Source: Marivita sp. XM-24bin2
Lineage (GTDB): Bacteria > Pseudomonadota > Alphaproteobacteria > Rhodobacterales > Rhodobacteraceae
Direction of reading: 5' to 3'
Length of the DNA stretch: 51,156 bases
Assembly: GCA_003149565.1 (NCBI GenBank)
Contig: QCWH01000028.1
Location: 1-51,156 of the forward strand
In this document: piece after piece, positions 1 to 8,383 of the stretch
How the letters are laid out: the number at the start of each line of letters is the position of its first letter
How positions within the stretch are numbered: position 1 is the first letter of the stretch
Notes under the pieces: model-generated
What the model was told of the DNA's origin: nothing
What the model saw: the letters and a program-made list of their open reading frames with translations, nothing else
Database searches by the model: none
Program-made: the position numbers and the translations under genes

Positions 1-17
1 GATCTGGAGGGCGTGGC

Positions 18-362
18 ATGAGCGACCACCGCTTCATCATCGAAATGGGAATGGGCAACGACCAATACGGCATGGATTACACCAAGGCCGCCGCCCGCGC
101 GATCGAAGACGCGATCCGCCATTCCTCGATCCCGCTTTTTGACGCCACCGGTCTGCCGCACGACCAGATGCGGGTTCAGGTGACCGTGGGCGTGGCGGAA
201 CCCGACAAGGTGGATTGTGCCGAACTCGCAAAAGGCCTGCCCCGTGGTCGCGCCACGGTGACAGCTGTCGAAGGCGGGCTGAACGTCACCAACCCCGATA
301 GTGGCGCCACGCTGGTGATCGCCACCGCCGCGGTCGAGGCCTTTTTGCGGCGACAGGGCTGA
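18..362 (+). CDS. Lin0512 family protein
   Basis: Small 114-residue soluble protein that I recognise as the Lin0512 family, a group without an assigned reaction. The N-terminus carries the family-style glycine-rich stretch (IEMGMGNDQYGMDYTKAA) followed by a helix with the RAIEDAIRHSS segment, then beta-strand-rich sequence (VQVTVGVAEP) and a C-terminal half ending in VEAFLRRQG. No signal peptide or membrane segment is visible. A GGAGGG-like ribosome site lies just before the ATG. The gene ends 62 bases before the mtnP start on the same strand, so it may belong to the same transcription unit. That would place it beside nucleoside salvage, but nothing in the sequence itself shows a function. 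Confidence 0.8.
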   Translation: MSDHRFIIEMGMGNDQYGMDYTKAAARAIEDAIRHSSIPLFDATGLPHDQMRVQVTVGVAEPDKVDCAELAKGLPRGRATVTAVEGGLNVTNPDSGATLVIATAAVEAFLRRQG

Positions 363-424
363 CCTTGCTTGATGCGCGGGGGCCCCGCTGCAACAGTGCG
401 CCCGACGATGGTACGGAGGCAACG

Positions 425-1309
425 ATGGCAAGCCGCAAACTTGGCGTTATCGGGGGATCGGGGCTTTATGCCGTGGACGGGTTGCAGGACGCCGCCTGGC
501 ACACCGTGGAAACCCCATGGGGCGCACCCTCGGATCAGCTTTACTGCGGCACGCTTGACGGGCTCGACATCGTGTTCCTCCCCCGACACGGCCGCGGTCA
601 TGTGCACAGCCCCTCCGACGTACCCTACCGCGCCAATATCGACGCGCTGAAACGGCTCGGCGTGACGGACGTGATCAGCGTCAGCGCCTGCGGGTCGTTC
701 CGAGAAGACATGGCACCGGGTGATTTCGTGATCGTGGACCAGTTCATCGACCGCACCTTTGCCCGCGCCAAAAGCTTTTTCGGCAGCGGCTGCGTGGCGC
801 ATGTGTCAGTGGCCCAGCCGGTCTGCGGCGGGCTTGGCAGCGCCTGCACCGAAGCCGCTCGCGCGGCCGGTGTCCGCGTGCATGAGGGCGGCACCTACCT
901 CGCGATGGAAGGCCCGCAGTTCTCGACACTTGCCGAGTCGAACCTCTACCGCGATCAATGGGGCTGTTCAGTGATCGGCATGACCAACATGCCCGAGGCG
1001 AAACTCGCCCGCGAGGCCGAGCTTTGTTATGCCAGCGTGGCGATGGTCACCGATTACGACTGCTGGCACCCCGGCCATGACGCGGTCGAGGTGACCGACA
1101 TCATTCGGGTCCTGACCGGCAATGCCGATGCCGCGCGGCGCATGATAAAAGCTCTGCCAGCCTTGCTGGGCACCGACCGCCCCGCCTGCCCCCAAGGCTG
1201 CGACAGGGCGTTGGAACACGCACTGATCACCGCACCCGAGGCGCGCGATCCCGAGATGATCAAAAAGCTGGACGCAGTCGCAGGCCGCGTGCTTTCTAGG
1301 CGCACATGA
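425..1309 (+). CDS. mtnP: S-methyl-5'-thioadenosine phosphorylase
   Basis: Cleaves 5'-methylthioadenosine with phosphate to adenine and 5-methylthioribose-1-phosphate, salvaging the by-product of polyamine and homoserine-lactone synthesis. The 294-residue protein has the purine phosphorylase family 2 layout: phosphate-binding VIGGSGLY near residues 7-14, FLPRHGRGH around residue 50, SVSACGSFRED, the GGTYLAMEGPQFST segment, and MTNMPEAKLAREAELCYA followed by TDYDCW. Length agrees with the roughly 280-300 residues usual for the family. The ATG at 425 follows a good GGAGG ribosome site; an upstream in-frame TTG at 365 adds only an unmatched extension. A LysE-type exporter and apt follow on the same strand, and apt would use the adenine released here. 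Guanosine- or inosine-type activity is less likely given the MTNMPE signature, but sub-specificity is inferred. Confidence 0.92.
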   Translation: MASRKLGVIGGSGLYAVDGLQDAAWHTVETPWGAPSDQLYCGTLDGLDIVFLPRHGRGHVHSPSDVPYRANIDALKRLGVTDVISVSACGSFREDMAPGDFVIVDQFIDRTFARAKSFFGSGCVAHVSVAQPVCGGLGSACTEAARAAGVRVHEGGTYLAMEGPQFSTLAESNLYRDQWGCSVIGMTNMPEAKLAREAELCYASVAMVTDYDCWHPGHDAVEVTDIIRVLTGNADAARRMIKALPALLGTDRPACPQGCDRALEHALITAPEARDPEMIKKLDAVAGRVLSRRT

Positions 1310-1326
1310 TTTAAGGCTGACCCGGT

Positions 1327-1950
1327 ATGAGCATCGACCTCTGGCTGACCTTCGTCGCCGCCTCCACCGCCCTGCTGCTGATCCCGGGCCCCACGGTTCT
1401 GCTGGTTCTCTCCTACGCACTGAGCCAGGGCAAGCGCGTCGCCATCGCCTCGGCCAGCGGCGTCGCCTTGGGCGATTTCATCGCGATGAGCCTGTCGCTC
1501 GCGGGTCTCGGCGCGCTGGTGCTGGCCTCGGCCACGCTCTTTACGGTCCTGAAATGGCTCGGCGCGATTTACCTCGTCTATCTTGGTATCAAACTGCTGC
1601 GCGCCGCCCCGGGCACCGCCTTTCCGGTGACAGAGCAGAGCGTCGAAGCGCGGTCGGTCTTTGCCCATGCCGCCCTCGTCACGGCCCTCAACCCGAAATC
1701 CATTGCTTTCTTCATTGCCTTCGTGCCGCAGTTCATCACGCCCGCCGCACCGCTTCTGCCGCAATTCGCCGTCCTGATCGCAACCTTCGTAGGCCTCGCC
1801 GCGCTCAACGCCTTTGCCTATGCGCTGGCCGCAGACCGGCTGCGCGGCTGGATCGGGCGCGAGAGCGTCATAAGCTGGCTGACCCGCGCCGGAGGTGCCA
1901 CCCTGATCGCCATGGGGGCGCTCACCGCCCTCGCCCGTCGCAGCAACTGA
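1327..1950 (+). CDS. LysE family translocator
   Basis: Inner-membrane exporter of the LysE/RhtB superfamily, 207 residues with about six hydrophobic segments. The family N-terminus is clear: a first hydrophobic helix leading to [18 protein letters not shown], then [19 protein letters not shown] mid-protein hairpin carries the diagnostic [18 protein letters not shown]. These proteins usually export amino acids or small metabolites by proton exchange; the substrate cannot be read from sequence. It sits 17 bases after mtnP and 7 bases before apt, which suggests co-transcription with methylthioadenosine salvage. Export of a salvage product is possible but is purely contextual inference. Confidence 0.88.
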   Translation: MSIDLWLTFVAASTALLLIPGPTVLLVLSYALSQGKRVAIASASGVALGDFIAMSLSLAGLGALVLASATLFTVLKWLGAIYLVYLGIKLLRAAPGTAFPVTEQSVEARSVFAHAALVTALNPKSIAFFIAFVPQFITPAAPLLPQFAVLIATFVGLAALNAFAYALAADRLRGWIGRESVISWLTRAGGATLIAMGALTALARRSN

Positions 1951-1957
1951 GACCGAT

Positions 1958-2500
1958 ATGACCAACACCACAAAAACCGTCAAAGACTACATCCGCACGA
2001 TCGTCGACTTTCCGCATGAAGGGATCATGTTCCGCGATGTGACCACGCTCTTCGCCGATCCGCGGGGCTTTCGCATGGCCATTGACCAGCTTCTCCACCC
2101 CTATGCGGGTCTCCGGTTTGACAAAGTGGTGGGGCTTGAGGCGCGCGGCTTCATACTCGGCGGCGCCATCGCCCACCAACTGTCCGTCGGCTTCGTGCCG
2201 GTCCGAAAGAAGGGCAAGCTGCCCGGTGCAGTGATTTCGGAGGAGTACACGCTGGAATATGGCGAGGCGGTTGTCGAGATCCACGACGACGCCATCCAGC
2301 CAGGCGAGAAGATCCTGCTGGTCGACGACCTGCTTGCCACGGGCGGCACGGCAGAGGCCGGGCTGAAACTCATCGAACGGCTGGGCGGAGAGGTGATCGG
2401 CTGCGCCTTTATCATCGACCTGCCTGATCTTGGCGGCCGAAAAAAGCTCGAAGCGATGGGCATGGATGTGCACGCCCTCTGCGCTTTCGATGGTCTCTGA
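1958..2500 (+). CDS. apt: Adenine phosphoribosyltransferase
   Basis: Converts adenine plus PRPP to AMP and pyrophosphate in the cytosol. The 180-residue protein matches the family's usual length. It contains the N-terminal [13 protein letters not shown] segment (residues 17-29), [14 protein letters not shown] around residues 59-71, the flexible-loop EEYTLEYG (95-102), and the PRPP-binding motif [13 protein letters not shown] (119-131) with its two adjacent acidic residues. The gene begins 7 bases after the LysE-type gene, so mtnP, the exporter and apt probably form one unit: MtnP releases adenine and Apt traps it. A strong bidirectional hairpin terminator lies downstream. Confidence 0.95.
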   Translation: MTNTTKTVKDYIRTIVDFPHEGIMFRDVTTLFADPRGFRMAIDQLLHPYAGLRFDKVVGLEARGFILGGAIAHQLSVGFVPVRKKGKLPGAVISEEYTLEYGEAVVEIHDDAIQPGEKILLVDDLLATGGTAEAGLKLIERLGGEVIGCAFIIDLPDLGGRKKLEAMGMDVHALCAFDGL

Positions 2501-2538
2501 CCCGCCCGCCTTCTTCTTTTTCCAAATATGCTGGGGGT

Positions 2539-2557
2539 TTGGGGGTAAAACCCCCAA
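2539..2557. repeat. G/C-tract hairpin, possible dispersed intergenic element
   Basis: Arms TTGGGGGT (2539-2546) and ACCCCCAA (2550-2557) enclose a 3-base loop. It is preceded by a pyrimidine-rich CTTCTTTTTCCAAATATG stretch beginning near 2510, directly after the apt stop codon. The combination resembles gene-end elements I associate with Rhodobacteraceae genomes. Whether it recurs in this genome cannot be seen from a single window. Confidence 0.45.
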
Positions 2558-2595
2558 GGTCGCCGGTCAAAGCCAGCGCTGCCTTTGAAGAAAAA

Positions 2596-2631
2596 GGGCG
2601 CAATCCTTCAAAGGATTGCGCCCGAATTTTT
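2596..2631. terminator. Bidirectional intrinsic terminator between apt and scoB
   Basis: A near-perfect hairpin with 13-base arms (2596-2608 and 2611-2623, GC-rich outer half) is followed on the plus strand by GAATTTTT and on the minus strand by TTTTTCTTC, so it fits termination in both directions. It lies between the convergent apt and scoB genes. A second palindrome with arms CCGAATTTT (2622-2630) and AAAATTCGG (2633-2641) overlaps its right edge and reaches to within 8 bases of the scoB stop codon. Confidence 0.85.
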
Positions 2632-2648
2632 GAAAATTCGGTCCCGTC

Positions 2649-3275
2649 TCAGACGATGGTGGCCTCGGTGGCCGCCCGCAATTCGTCCTCGGTCACGCCG
2701 TCGGCCACCTCTACGATCTTGAGACCGCCTTCGACCACGTCGAGCACGCCGAGATTGGTGATGATCCGGTCCACCACACCGGCGCCGGTCAGCGGCAGGG
2801 TGCATTCCTTCAAGAGCTTGCTGTCACCGTGCTTGTTGGTGTGGTCCATCACAACGATCACACGGCCCACACCAGCCACGAGATCCATTGCGCCGCCCAT
2901 GCCCTTGACCAACTTGCCCGGAATCATCCAGTTGGCCAGATCGCCGTTTTCGTCCACTTCCATCGCGCCAAGAATTGCCATGGCAATCTTGCCGCCGCGG
3001 ATCATGCCGAAAGAGGTGGCGCTGTCGAAATAGCTGGTGTGAGGCAGTTCGGTAATCGTTTGCTTGCCGGCATTGATCAGGTCAGGGTCTTCTTCACCCT
3101 CATAGGGGAACGGACCCATGCCCAGCATCCCGTTTTCGGATTGCAGGGTCACGGTGACACCCTCGGGGATGTAGTTTGACACCAGCGTCGGGATGCCGAT
3201 TCCCAGATTTACATACATGCCGTCCTGTAATTCCTGCGCCGCGCGTGCAGCCATCTGGTTGCGGTCCCATGCCAT
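2649..3275 (-). CDS. scoB: 3-oxoacid CoA-transferase subunit B
   Basis: Beta subunit of a family I CoA-transferase that moves CoA between acyl groups (typically succinyl-CoA to acetoacetate), as an AB heterodimer. The 208-residue protein begins [16 protein letters not shown] and shows [12 protein letters not shown], then [12 protein letters not shown] containing the glutamate that forms the gamma-glutamyl-CoA thioester in this family, followed by [17 protein letters not shown]. The ATG at 3275 has a GAAGGAA ribosome site upstream; an in-frame start 12 codons earlier looks unused. Its partner scoA lies 1.1 kb upstream on the same strand, with a LOV-domain gene between them, which is unusual because the two subunits are normally adjacent. 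The exact acyl substrate is inferred from family resemblance. Confidence 0.9.
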   Translation of the reverse strand: MAWDRNQMAARAAQELQDGMYVNLGIGIPTLVSNYIPEGVTVTLQSENGMLGMGPFPYEGEEDPDLINAGKQTITELPHTSYFDSATSFGMIRGGKIAMAILGAMEVDENGDLANWMIPGKLVKGMGGAMDLVAGVGRVIVVMDHTNKHGDSKLLKECTLPLTGAGVVDRIITNLGVLDVVEGGLKIVEVADGVTEDELRAATEATIV

Positions 3276-3319
3276 AGAGGTTGTTCCTTCGTTTTTGCGT
3301 AACTGCCGCACGGGGCGGC

Positions 3320-4390
3320 TTATGTTTTGAAATCTGTAAAGCCGACCGGCACGTCGATCATGATCACAGTGCCCGCCGCTCCACGCACGACGTTCAGCGT
3401 ACCATCGAGACCTTCGAGCAGCGATGACACCAGACGGCCTCCAACCGAGTCGATCGAGGGGAAAGACATCTTGGGCGGGATACCCACGCCATCATCCGAG
3501 ATCGACATGCGCAAACCACCAGCTGCGAGACGGTTCACCCGCAGTTCGAGGTAGCCTTGGTCCAGGCCATCAAACGCATGCTGGAAGGCGTTGGACACCA
3601 GTTCGAATGTGATCAGAGCCATCCGGATCGCCGTGTCGAGATTGACCTCAAGCGGCTCGATCAGCGACACAAAGCGGACGCCGGGGCGGCCTTCGTTGTG
3701 GGCAATGGTGTGCGAGATCCGGGAAAGCAGCGAGCCGAGGTCGATGCCGTCACGGTTCCACTGCTCGTCCGCAAGTTTCATCTCTTCATAGACGAATTGC
3801 AGGCATTCAAGCCGCCGCGGCAGCACGTCCAGCATGCGCAGCCGGCGCTTTTGGGCTTCGGGTGACAGGGATCCGTTCTGGTCGGAATCGTCCACCAGCG
3901 AACTCACGATCAGGCCCAGATCCTGATTGACCCGCGAACACACAGTGTCGAGATGAAGCCGCGTCGCATCGGACGCCCGATCCTTTTCATCGTCGCGCAG
4001 TTCTTTCTGGATCCCCAGAAAATAGACCGGTTTTCCGTAGCCATCACTGATCGGCGCGATCAGCAGACGGTTCATGAATGGCTCGCCAGTGGCGCGGTAA
4101 TTCAGGATGTCGACAGCGACATCCTCACCGGCCTCGATGGCATTTCGAATCTTTTGTACGGCAGCGGGGTCGGTGTCTGGCCCTTGCAGGAAACGGCAGT
4201 TCCGACCGATCACCCGCGAGCGTTGATACCCAGTCGTCCGTTCAAACGCGTCATTGATGTAGACGATCGGGTTGTCGTCGGAATTTGGATTTGTGATCAA
4301 CATTGCAACGCTGAGCCGGGAAAACCCGGCAAGCGCCTGACTGTCGTCAAGGACGGATGTCAGTTTTGGTTTATCAACAAGTCTTTCCAC
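3320..4390 (-). CDS. LOV-domain blue-light receptor with HATPase module lacking the usual His
   Basis: 356-residue soluble signalling protein. Residues about 23-130 form a LOV/PAS domain: [12 protein letters not shown], then GRNCRFLQG with the flavin-adduct cysteine at 65, [17 protein letters not shown], and YFLGIQKEL with the flavin-sensing glutamine. A linker and dimerisation-type helix pair (about 138-205) leads to a HisKA_2/HWE-like ATPase with N box [11 protein letters not shown] (Asn267), G box DDGVGIPP and [16 protein letters not shown]. In related kinases the phospho-acceptor His directly precedes an Arg-Val-Lys-Asn-type stretch; here the matching segment reads [10 protein letters not shown], so Ser or Cys takes its place and the nearest His is 146. 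It may therefore be a pseudokinase or use another site. It lies 23 bases after scoA and 44 before scoB on the same strand, implying co-transcription with the CoA-transferase. Confidence 0.88.
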   Translation of the reverse strand: MERLVDKPKLTSVLDDSQALAGFSRLSVAMLITNPNSDDNPIVYINDAFERTTGYQRSRVIGRNCRFLQGPDTDPAAVQKIRNAIEAGEDVAVDILNYRATGEPFMNRLLIAPISDGYGKPVYFLGIQKELRDDEKDRASDATRLHLDTVCSRVNQDLGLIVSSLVDDSDQNGSLSPEAQKRRLRMLDVLPRRLECLQFVYEEMKLADEQWNRDGIDLGSLLSRISHTIAHNEGRPGVRFVSLIEPLEVNLDTAIRMALITFELVSNAFQHAFDGLDQGYLELRVNRLAAGGLRMSISDDGVGIPPKMSFPSIDSVGGRLVSSLLEGLDGTLNVVRGAAGTVIMIDVPVGFTDFKT

Positions 4391-4413
4391 GACACTCGTT
4401 TCGTTTCTTGCTA

Positions 4414-5118
4414 TCAGGCGGCCGGTCTTGGCCGCGTTGTGCGCTGTTCGATGCGCTTTTCGTGCTCACCCTGAATGATGCGATGCACATAGATGCCAGG
4501 CAGGTGAATGTGATCCGGGTCCAGCTCTCCGGGTTCGACGATTTCTTCAACTTCCATCACGCAAAGCTTGCCACACATTGCGGCTGGCGGATTGAAGTTA
4601 CGCGCGGTCTTGCGGAAAATCGCATTACCGGTCGTGTCCGCCTTCCACGCCTTGACGATGGAGAGATCGGCAAAGATGCCCTCTTCCATGATGTAGGTCT
4701 CACCGTTGAAGTCGCGGTGATCCTTGCCCTCGGCAATGACGGTGCCAACGCCGGTCTTGGTATAAAAGCCTGGAATGCCAGCACCACCAGCGCGCATCCG
4801 CTCTGCCAGTGTGCCCTGCGGGTTGAACTCAAGCTCAAGCTCCCCAGAGAGGTATTGGCGCATGAACTCGGCATTCTCGCCGACATAGGAGCTGATCATT
4901 TTCTTGACCTGCCGCGTCTGCAACAGAATGCCGATGCCGAAATCATCGACACCCGCATTGTTCGATGCAAAGGTCAGATCCTTGACGCCGCTGTCGCGGA
5001 TTGCCGCGAGCAGCAGTTCCGGAATACCGCTCAGGCCAAAACCACCGGCCGCGATCAGCATGCCATCTGTCAGAACGCCCTCAAGCGCTTCAGTTGCTGA
5101 TCCATAGACCTTTTGCAT
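4414..5118 (-). CDS. scoA: 3-oxoacid CoA-transferase subunit A
   Basis: Alpha subunit of the family I CoA-transferase, partner of scoB. The 234-residue protein starts MQKVYGSATEALEGV and carries the glycine-rich CoA-site sequence AAGGFGLSGIPELL (about 23-36), followed by TFASNNAGVDDFGIG, GENAEFMRQYLSGELELE, and GGAGIPGFYTKTGVGT. The C-terminal region contains NFNPPAAMCG and a charged tail ending in RTTRPRPAA. The ATG is preceded by a GGGGAA ribosome-binding stretch. It is the first gene of a three-gene minus-strand unit with the LOV protein and scoB. A long inverted repeat lies 70-131 bases upstream. The enzyme's role in ketone-body or acetoacetate use is the usual one for this family. Confidence 0.9.
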   Translation of the reverse strand: MQKVYGSATEALEGVLTDGMLIAAGGFGLSGIPELLLAAIRDSGVKDLTFASNNAGVDDFGIGILLQTRQVKKMISSYVGENAEFMRQYLSGELELEFNPQGTLAERMRAGGAGIPGFYTKTGVGTVIAEGKDHRDFNGETYIMEEGIFADLSIVKAWKADTTGNAIFRKTARNFNPPAAMCGKLCVMEVEEIVEPGELDPDHIHLPGIYVHRIIQGEHEKRIEQRTTRPRPAA

Positions 5119-5187
5119 CGCAATATTCCCCGCTGTTCAACGCTTCGCTGTTGTGGCGTGTCGCGCGCGACGAGTCAACGGCGCGCT

Positions 5188-5249
5188 TTGGCTGAAAGAG
5201 ATGTGTCAACTTCACGCATCATTGGCAAAGTTGACACTTTTTCAGCCAA
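5188..5249. promoter_or_regulatory. Long two-part inverted repeat upstream of scoA
   Basis: Outer arms TTGGCTGAA (5188-5196) and TTCAGCCAA (5241-5249) and inner arms GTGTCAACTT (5203-5212) and AAGTTGACAC (5228-5237) form a nested inverted repeat with a 15-base centre. It lies 34 bases beyond the topA stop and upstream of scoA. No clean U-tract follows, so it is not a typical terminator; a regulator operator or a structured leader are alternatives. Confidence 0.5.
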
Positions 5250-5282
5250 GGATTTTCTGAAAATCGTCCGGAATGGCCACTA

Positions 5283-7859
5283 TCAAGACTTCTTGGCAGC
5301 GGTCTTTTTCTTGGCAGCAGTTTTCTTGGGAGCTGCCTTTTTCTTTGTACCCTTTTCGGCGGATTTCTCTGAAATCAACGCAACCGCCATATCCATCGTC
5401 ACCGCATCGGGCTCGACATCCTTGGGCAGGGTCGCATTTACCTTTTCCCACTTCACGTAGGGCCCGTACCGGCCCTCCATGACGGCCACCATGCCACCAT
5501 CCTTGGGATGCTCGCCAAGCTCTTTCAGCGGTTTTGCAGCTGCGCCGCGCCCGCGACCGGGATTGGCACGCTTTTCGGCCAAGAGTTCGACCGCACGGTT
5601 CATGCCGATCTCGAACACCTCTTGGAATTCCTTGAGGTTTACATAAACGGGCTTTGCCTCATCCGGCAGCTGATGCATGATAAAGGGACCAAAACGGCCA
5701 AGGTTCGACTTCACCTCGCCACCATCGGGGTGCATCCCGACGACGCGTGGCAACGTCAGCAGAGTGACGGCCTTTTCAAGCGTCATATCATCCGGAGACC
5801 AACCAGGCAGGAAATCGCCCTTGGCTTTGGGCAGACTGGCGCGCGGCGGCTTCTTGTTTTCCGGCGTCGGCTCGCCGCGCTGGACATAAGGACCGAACCG
5901 ACCAGACTTCAGCCAGATCTCGTCACCCTCGTGTTCACCTAAAACGCGCTCGTCGCCTTCGGCACCCTCGCCAGCAATGGGTCGGGTATAGGTACATTCG
6001 GGATAGTTACCACACCCGACAAAACCGCCGGTCCGCGACGTCTTGAGGTGCAAGCGTCCCTGTCCGCATTTTGGGCAAATACGCGGATCACTGCCATCTT
6101 CGCGCGGCGGATACAGCTGTGGCGCCAAAGCATCGTCCAGCACATCGAGCACCTCGGTGATGCGCAGATCCGATGTCTCGGCAATTGCCGCCGAAAAATC
6201 GCGCCAGAATTTCGCGAGCAATTCTTTGTAGTCGCTTTCGCCCGCGCTGACGTGGTCCAGTTCATCCTCAAGCGCGGCCGTAAAATCATACTCCACGTAG
6301 CGTTTGAAGAAGTTGAGCAGGAAGATCGTGACGATACGGCCTTTGTCCTCGGGGATCAGACGGTTCTGTTCCTTGCGGACATATTCGCGGTCCTGGATCG
6401 TCGTGATGATGCTGGCATAGGTTGACGGACGACCGATGCCCAGCTCTTCCATCTTCTTGACCAACGTCGCCTCGGTATAGCGGGGCGGCGGTTGGGTGAA
6501 GTGTTGGTCGGGCGTGATGCTGCGTTTGTCGGCTACCTCGCCCTGCATGATCTGCGGCAGACGCTTGTCGTCATCGTCGACGACGGCATCGTCACGGCCT
6601 TCCTCGTAGACACGCAGGAACCCGTCAAAAAGCACCACCTGACCGTTGGCCCGCAGGACGACCTGACCATCTGCGCTGCCGACATCGACAGTGGTCCGTT
6701 CAAGACGGGCCGATTCCATCTGACATGCCAGCGTGCGTTTCCAGATCAGGTCGTAGAGCTTGCGCTGATCCGGCTCCGACAATTTGAGCGACTGGGCATC
6801 GCGCGACATGTCCGTGGGGCGAATACATTCATGCGCCTCTTGGGCGTTCTTGGCTTTGTTCTTGTAAATACGCGGCTGGCTTGGAACGTAATCCGCACCG
6901 TAGCGGTCTTTGATTGCGGCGCGCGCTTGATCCACGGCTTCCGGCGCCATGTCGATGCCGTCGGTTCGCATATAGGTGATGTGCCCGGCCTCATAAAGGC
7001 GCTGCGCGGCGTTCATTGTCTGACGTGCACCAAACCCGAATTTGCGGCTGGCCTCCTGCTGCAGCGTCGAGGTCATGAAAGGGGCCGACGGGTTACGCGA
7101 GGCGGGTTTCGCCTCGACAGACTGAACCGTCAGGTCACGGCTGGTGATCGCCTGAACGGCGAGTTCAGCCTGTGTTTCGTTCTCGATATCATAGCGGTCG
7201 AGCTTTTTGCCTGCGAGGACCGTCAAACGTGCTTCGTATTCCTGCCCACGCGGTGTGGAGAGCAGCGCCTTCACAGACCAGTATTCACGGGGCTTGAACG
7301 CCTCGATCTCCATTTCCCGCTCAACGATCAATCGCAAACACACCGACTGCACGCGGCCAGCGCTGCGCGCTCCGGGCAGTTTGCGCCAGAGCACAGGAGA
7401 CAGGTTGAAGCCCACAAGGTAGTCGAGGGCGCGGCGGGCGAGATATGCCTCAACCAAAGGCGCATCGATGTCGCGCGGGTTGGCCATAGCCTCGGTCACC
7501 GCCTGCTTGGTGATCGCGTTGAACGTCACACGTTTGACATCTGTCGATTTCTTGATCGCGCGGCGTTTGGTAAGCGCCTCTTTCAAATGCCACGAAATCG
7601 CCTCGCCTTCGCGATCAGGGTCCGTGGCGAGAATGATCGCATCATCGGATTTGAGCGCTTCGGCAATTGCGGCCACATGCTTGCGGGAGTCGGACGCGAC
7701 CTCCCATTTCATGTCAAAGCCGTTTTCCGTGTCCACCGAGCCGTCTTTTGGTGGCAGGTCTCGGACGTGGCCGTATGACGCCAGAACCGTGTAGTCAGAT
7801 CCCAGATATTTGTTGATCGTTTTGGCTTTTGCCGGGGATTCGACAACGACAACTGGCAT
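5283..7859 (-). CDS. topA: DNA topoisomerase I
   Basis: Type IA topoisomerase that relaxes negative supercoils. The 858-residue protein begins with the TOPRIM domain (VVVESPAKAKTINKYLG, then ATDPDREGEAISWH at about 78-91). The catalytic tyrosine is in ITYMRTDG (Tyr296). One C4 zinc-finger-type repeat is clear around ICPKCGQGRLHL with the second cysteine pair in VGCGNYPECTYT. It is followed by topoisomerase C-terminal repeats of the GRFGPYVQ and GRYGPYVK type and a lysine/alanine-rich tail, which is usual for alphaproteobacterial TopA. The start is placed at the ATG before PVVVVESPAK, after a GGAAGGG ribosome site; an upstream in-frame extension has no family similarity. dprA lies further upstream on the same strand, a frequent arrangement in alphaproteobacteria. 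Confidence 0.96.
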   Translation of the reverse strand: MPVVVVESPAKAKTINKYLGSDYTVLASYGHVRDLPPKDGSVDTENGFDMKWEVASDSRKHVAAIAEALKSDDAIILATDPDREGEAISWHLKEALTKRRAIKKSTDVKRVTFNAITKQAVTEAMANPRDIDAPLVEAYLARRALDYLVGFNLSPVLWRKLPGARSAGRVQSVCLRLIVEREMEIEAFKPREYWSVKALLSTPRGQEYEARLTVLAGKKLDRYDIENETQAELAVQAITSRDLTVQSVEAKPASRNPSAPFMTSTLQQEASRKFGFGARQTMNAAQRLYEAGHITYMRTDGIDMAPEAVDQARAAIKDRYGADYVPSQPRIYKNKAKNAQEAHECIRPTDMSRDAQSLKLSEPDQRKLYDLIWKRTLACQMESARLERTTVDVGSADGQVVLRANGQVVLFDGFLRVYEEGRDDAVVDDDDKRLPQIMQGEVADKRSITPDQHFTQPPPRYTEATLVKKMEELGIGRPSTYASIITTIQDREYVRKEQNRLIPEDKGRIVTIFLLNFFKRYVEYDFTAALEDELDHVSAGESDYKELLAKFWRDFSAAIAETSDLRITEVLDVLDDALAPQLYPPREDGSDPRICPKCGQGRLHLKTSRTGGFVGCGNYPECTYTRPIAGEGAEGDERVLGEHEGDEIWLKSGRFGPYVQRGEPTPENKKPPRASLPKAKGDFLPGWSPDDMTLEKAVTLLTLPRVVGMHPDGGEVKSNLGRFGPFIMHQLPDEAKPVYVNLKEFQEVFEIGMNRAVELLAEKRANPGRGRGAAAKPLKELGEHPKDGGMVAVMEGRYGPYVKWEKVNATLPKDVEPDAVTMDMAVALISEKSAEKGTKKKAAPKKTAAKKKTAAKKS

Positions 7860-8039
7860 GAAAAAACGACCCTTCCGAATAGGTTTCAGCGCTGGTTCCT
7901 GGCTGCATATGGCCGGGCAGCATGTGGTGTGCAAGCCGCAATTGTCAATTCATGGGATCGCGGGACGAGAGCAGGCGAGGCAGGATCAGTGGCGCTCGAT
8001 ACCGTGAGCAAGGCTGCGCAGGCTGGGAGTTTTAAAGGC

Positions 8040-8075
8040 ACAAACAGCCCAAATCGCATGGCTTGGGCTGTTTGT
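8040..8075 (-). terminator. Hairpin terminator after the small lipoprotein gene
   Basis: A perfect 13-base inverted repeat with arms ACAAACAGCCCAA (8040-8052) and TTGGGCTGTTTGT (8063-8075) is followed on the minus strand by GCCTTTAAAA. It lies about 50 bases downstream of the small lipoprotein gene's stop codon. The T-run is short, so termination strength is uncertain. The rest of 7860-8124 shows no gene. Confidence 0.6.
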
Positions 8076-8124
8076 GATTTCTATAGTTACATGGGCCATT
8101 TGTCGGCCCATTGGATGGCCGAGT

Positions 8125-8286
8125 TCAGCCGTCAACCGAGGTCGAGAGATCATCGTTATCGGCCGGCGAGATAATGCCCGTGTCATCCGCTGGCATCGCT
8201 TGGCCTTGGGTGCCTGTGACATTTTCACAGGCTGTCAGGGTCAATGCGGACAAACCGAAAAGCGCGAAGGCGAATTTGTGAAACAT
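8125..8286 (-). CDS. Small putative lipoprotein (53 aa)
   Basis: A 53-codon gene. It starts MFHKFAFALFGLSALTLTAC, a compact signal peptide ending in a lipobox (LTAC, Cys20), so the mature protein would be only 34 residues, acidic and serine/threonine-rich (PADDTGIISPADNDDLSTS). A strong AGGAAAGG ribosome site sits 9 bases before the ATG. The reading frame, lipobox, ribosome site and a downstream hairpin all agree, which supports a real gene despite its size. It lies between dprA and topA on the same strand. I do not recognise a family; small entericidin-like lipoproteins are one loose comparison, unproven. Confidence 0.72.
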   Translation of the reverse strand: MFHKFAFALFGLSALTLTACENVTGTQGQAMPADDTGIISPADNDDLSTSVDG

Positions 8287-8383
8287 GAGTTCAAACCTTT
8301 CCTGTTGGATTCATGAAACCGATGTGGTCCCACGGTTTAACGCGTTTGCTTCGGCATGTGTTCCATCTAACAGCAATGTTTGC

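Noticed and set aside
6492-7778. 428-codon plus-strand open frame opposite topA
   Set aside because: Entirely within topA, with His/Arg-rich random-looking sequence.
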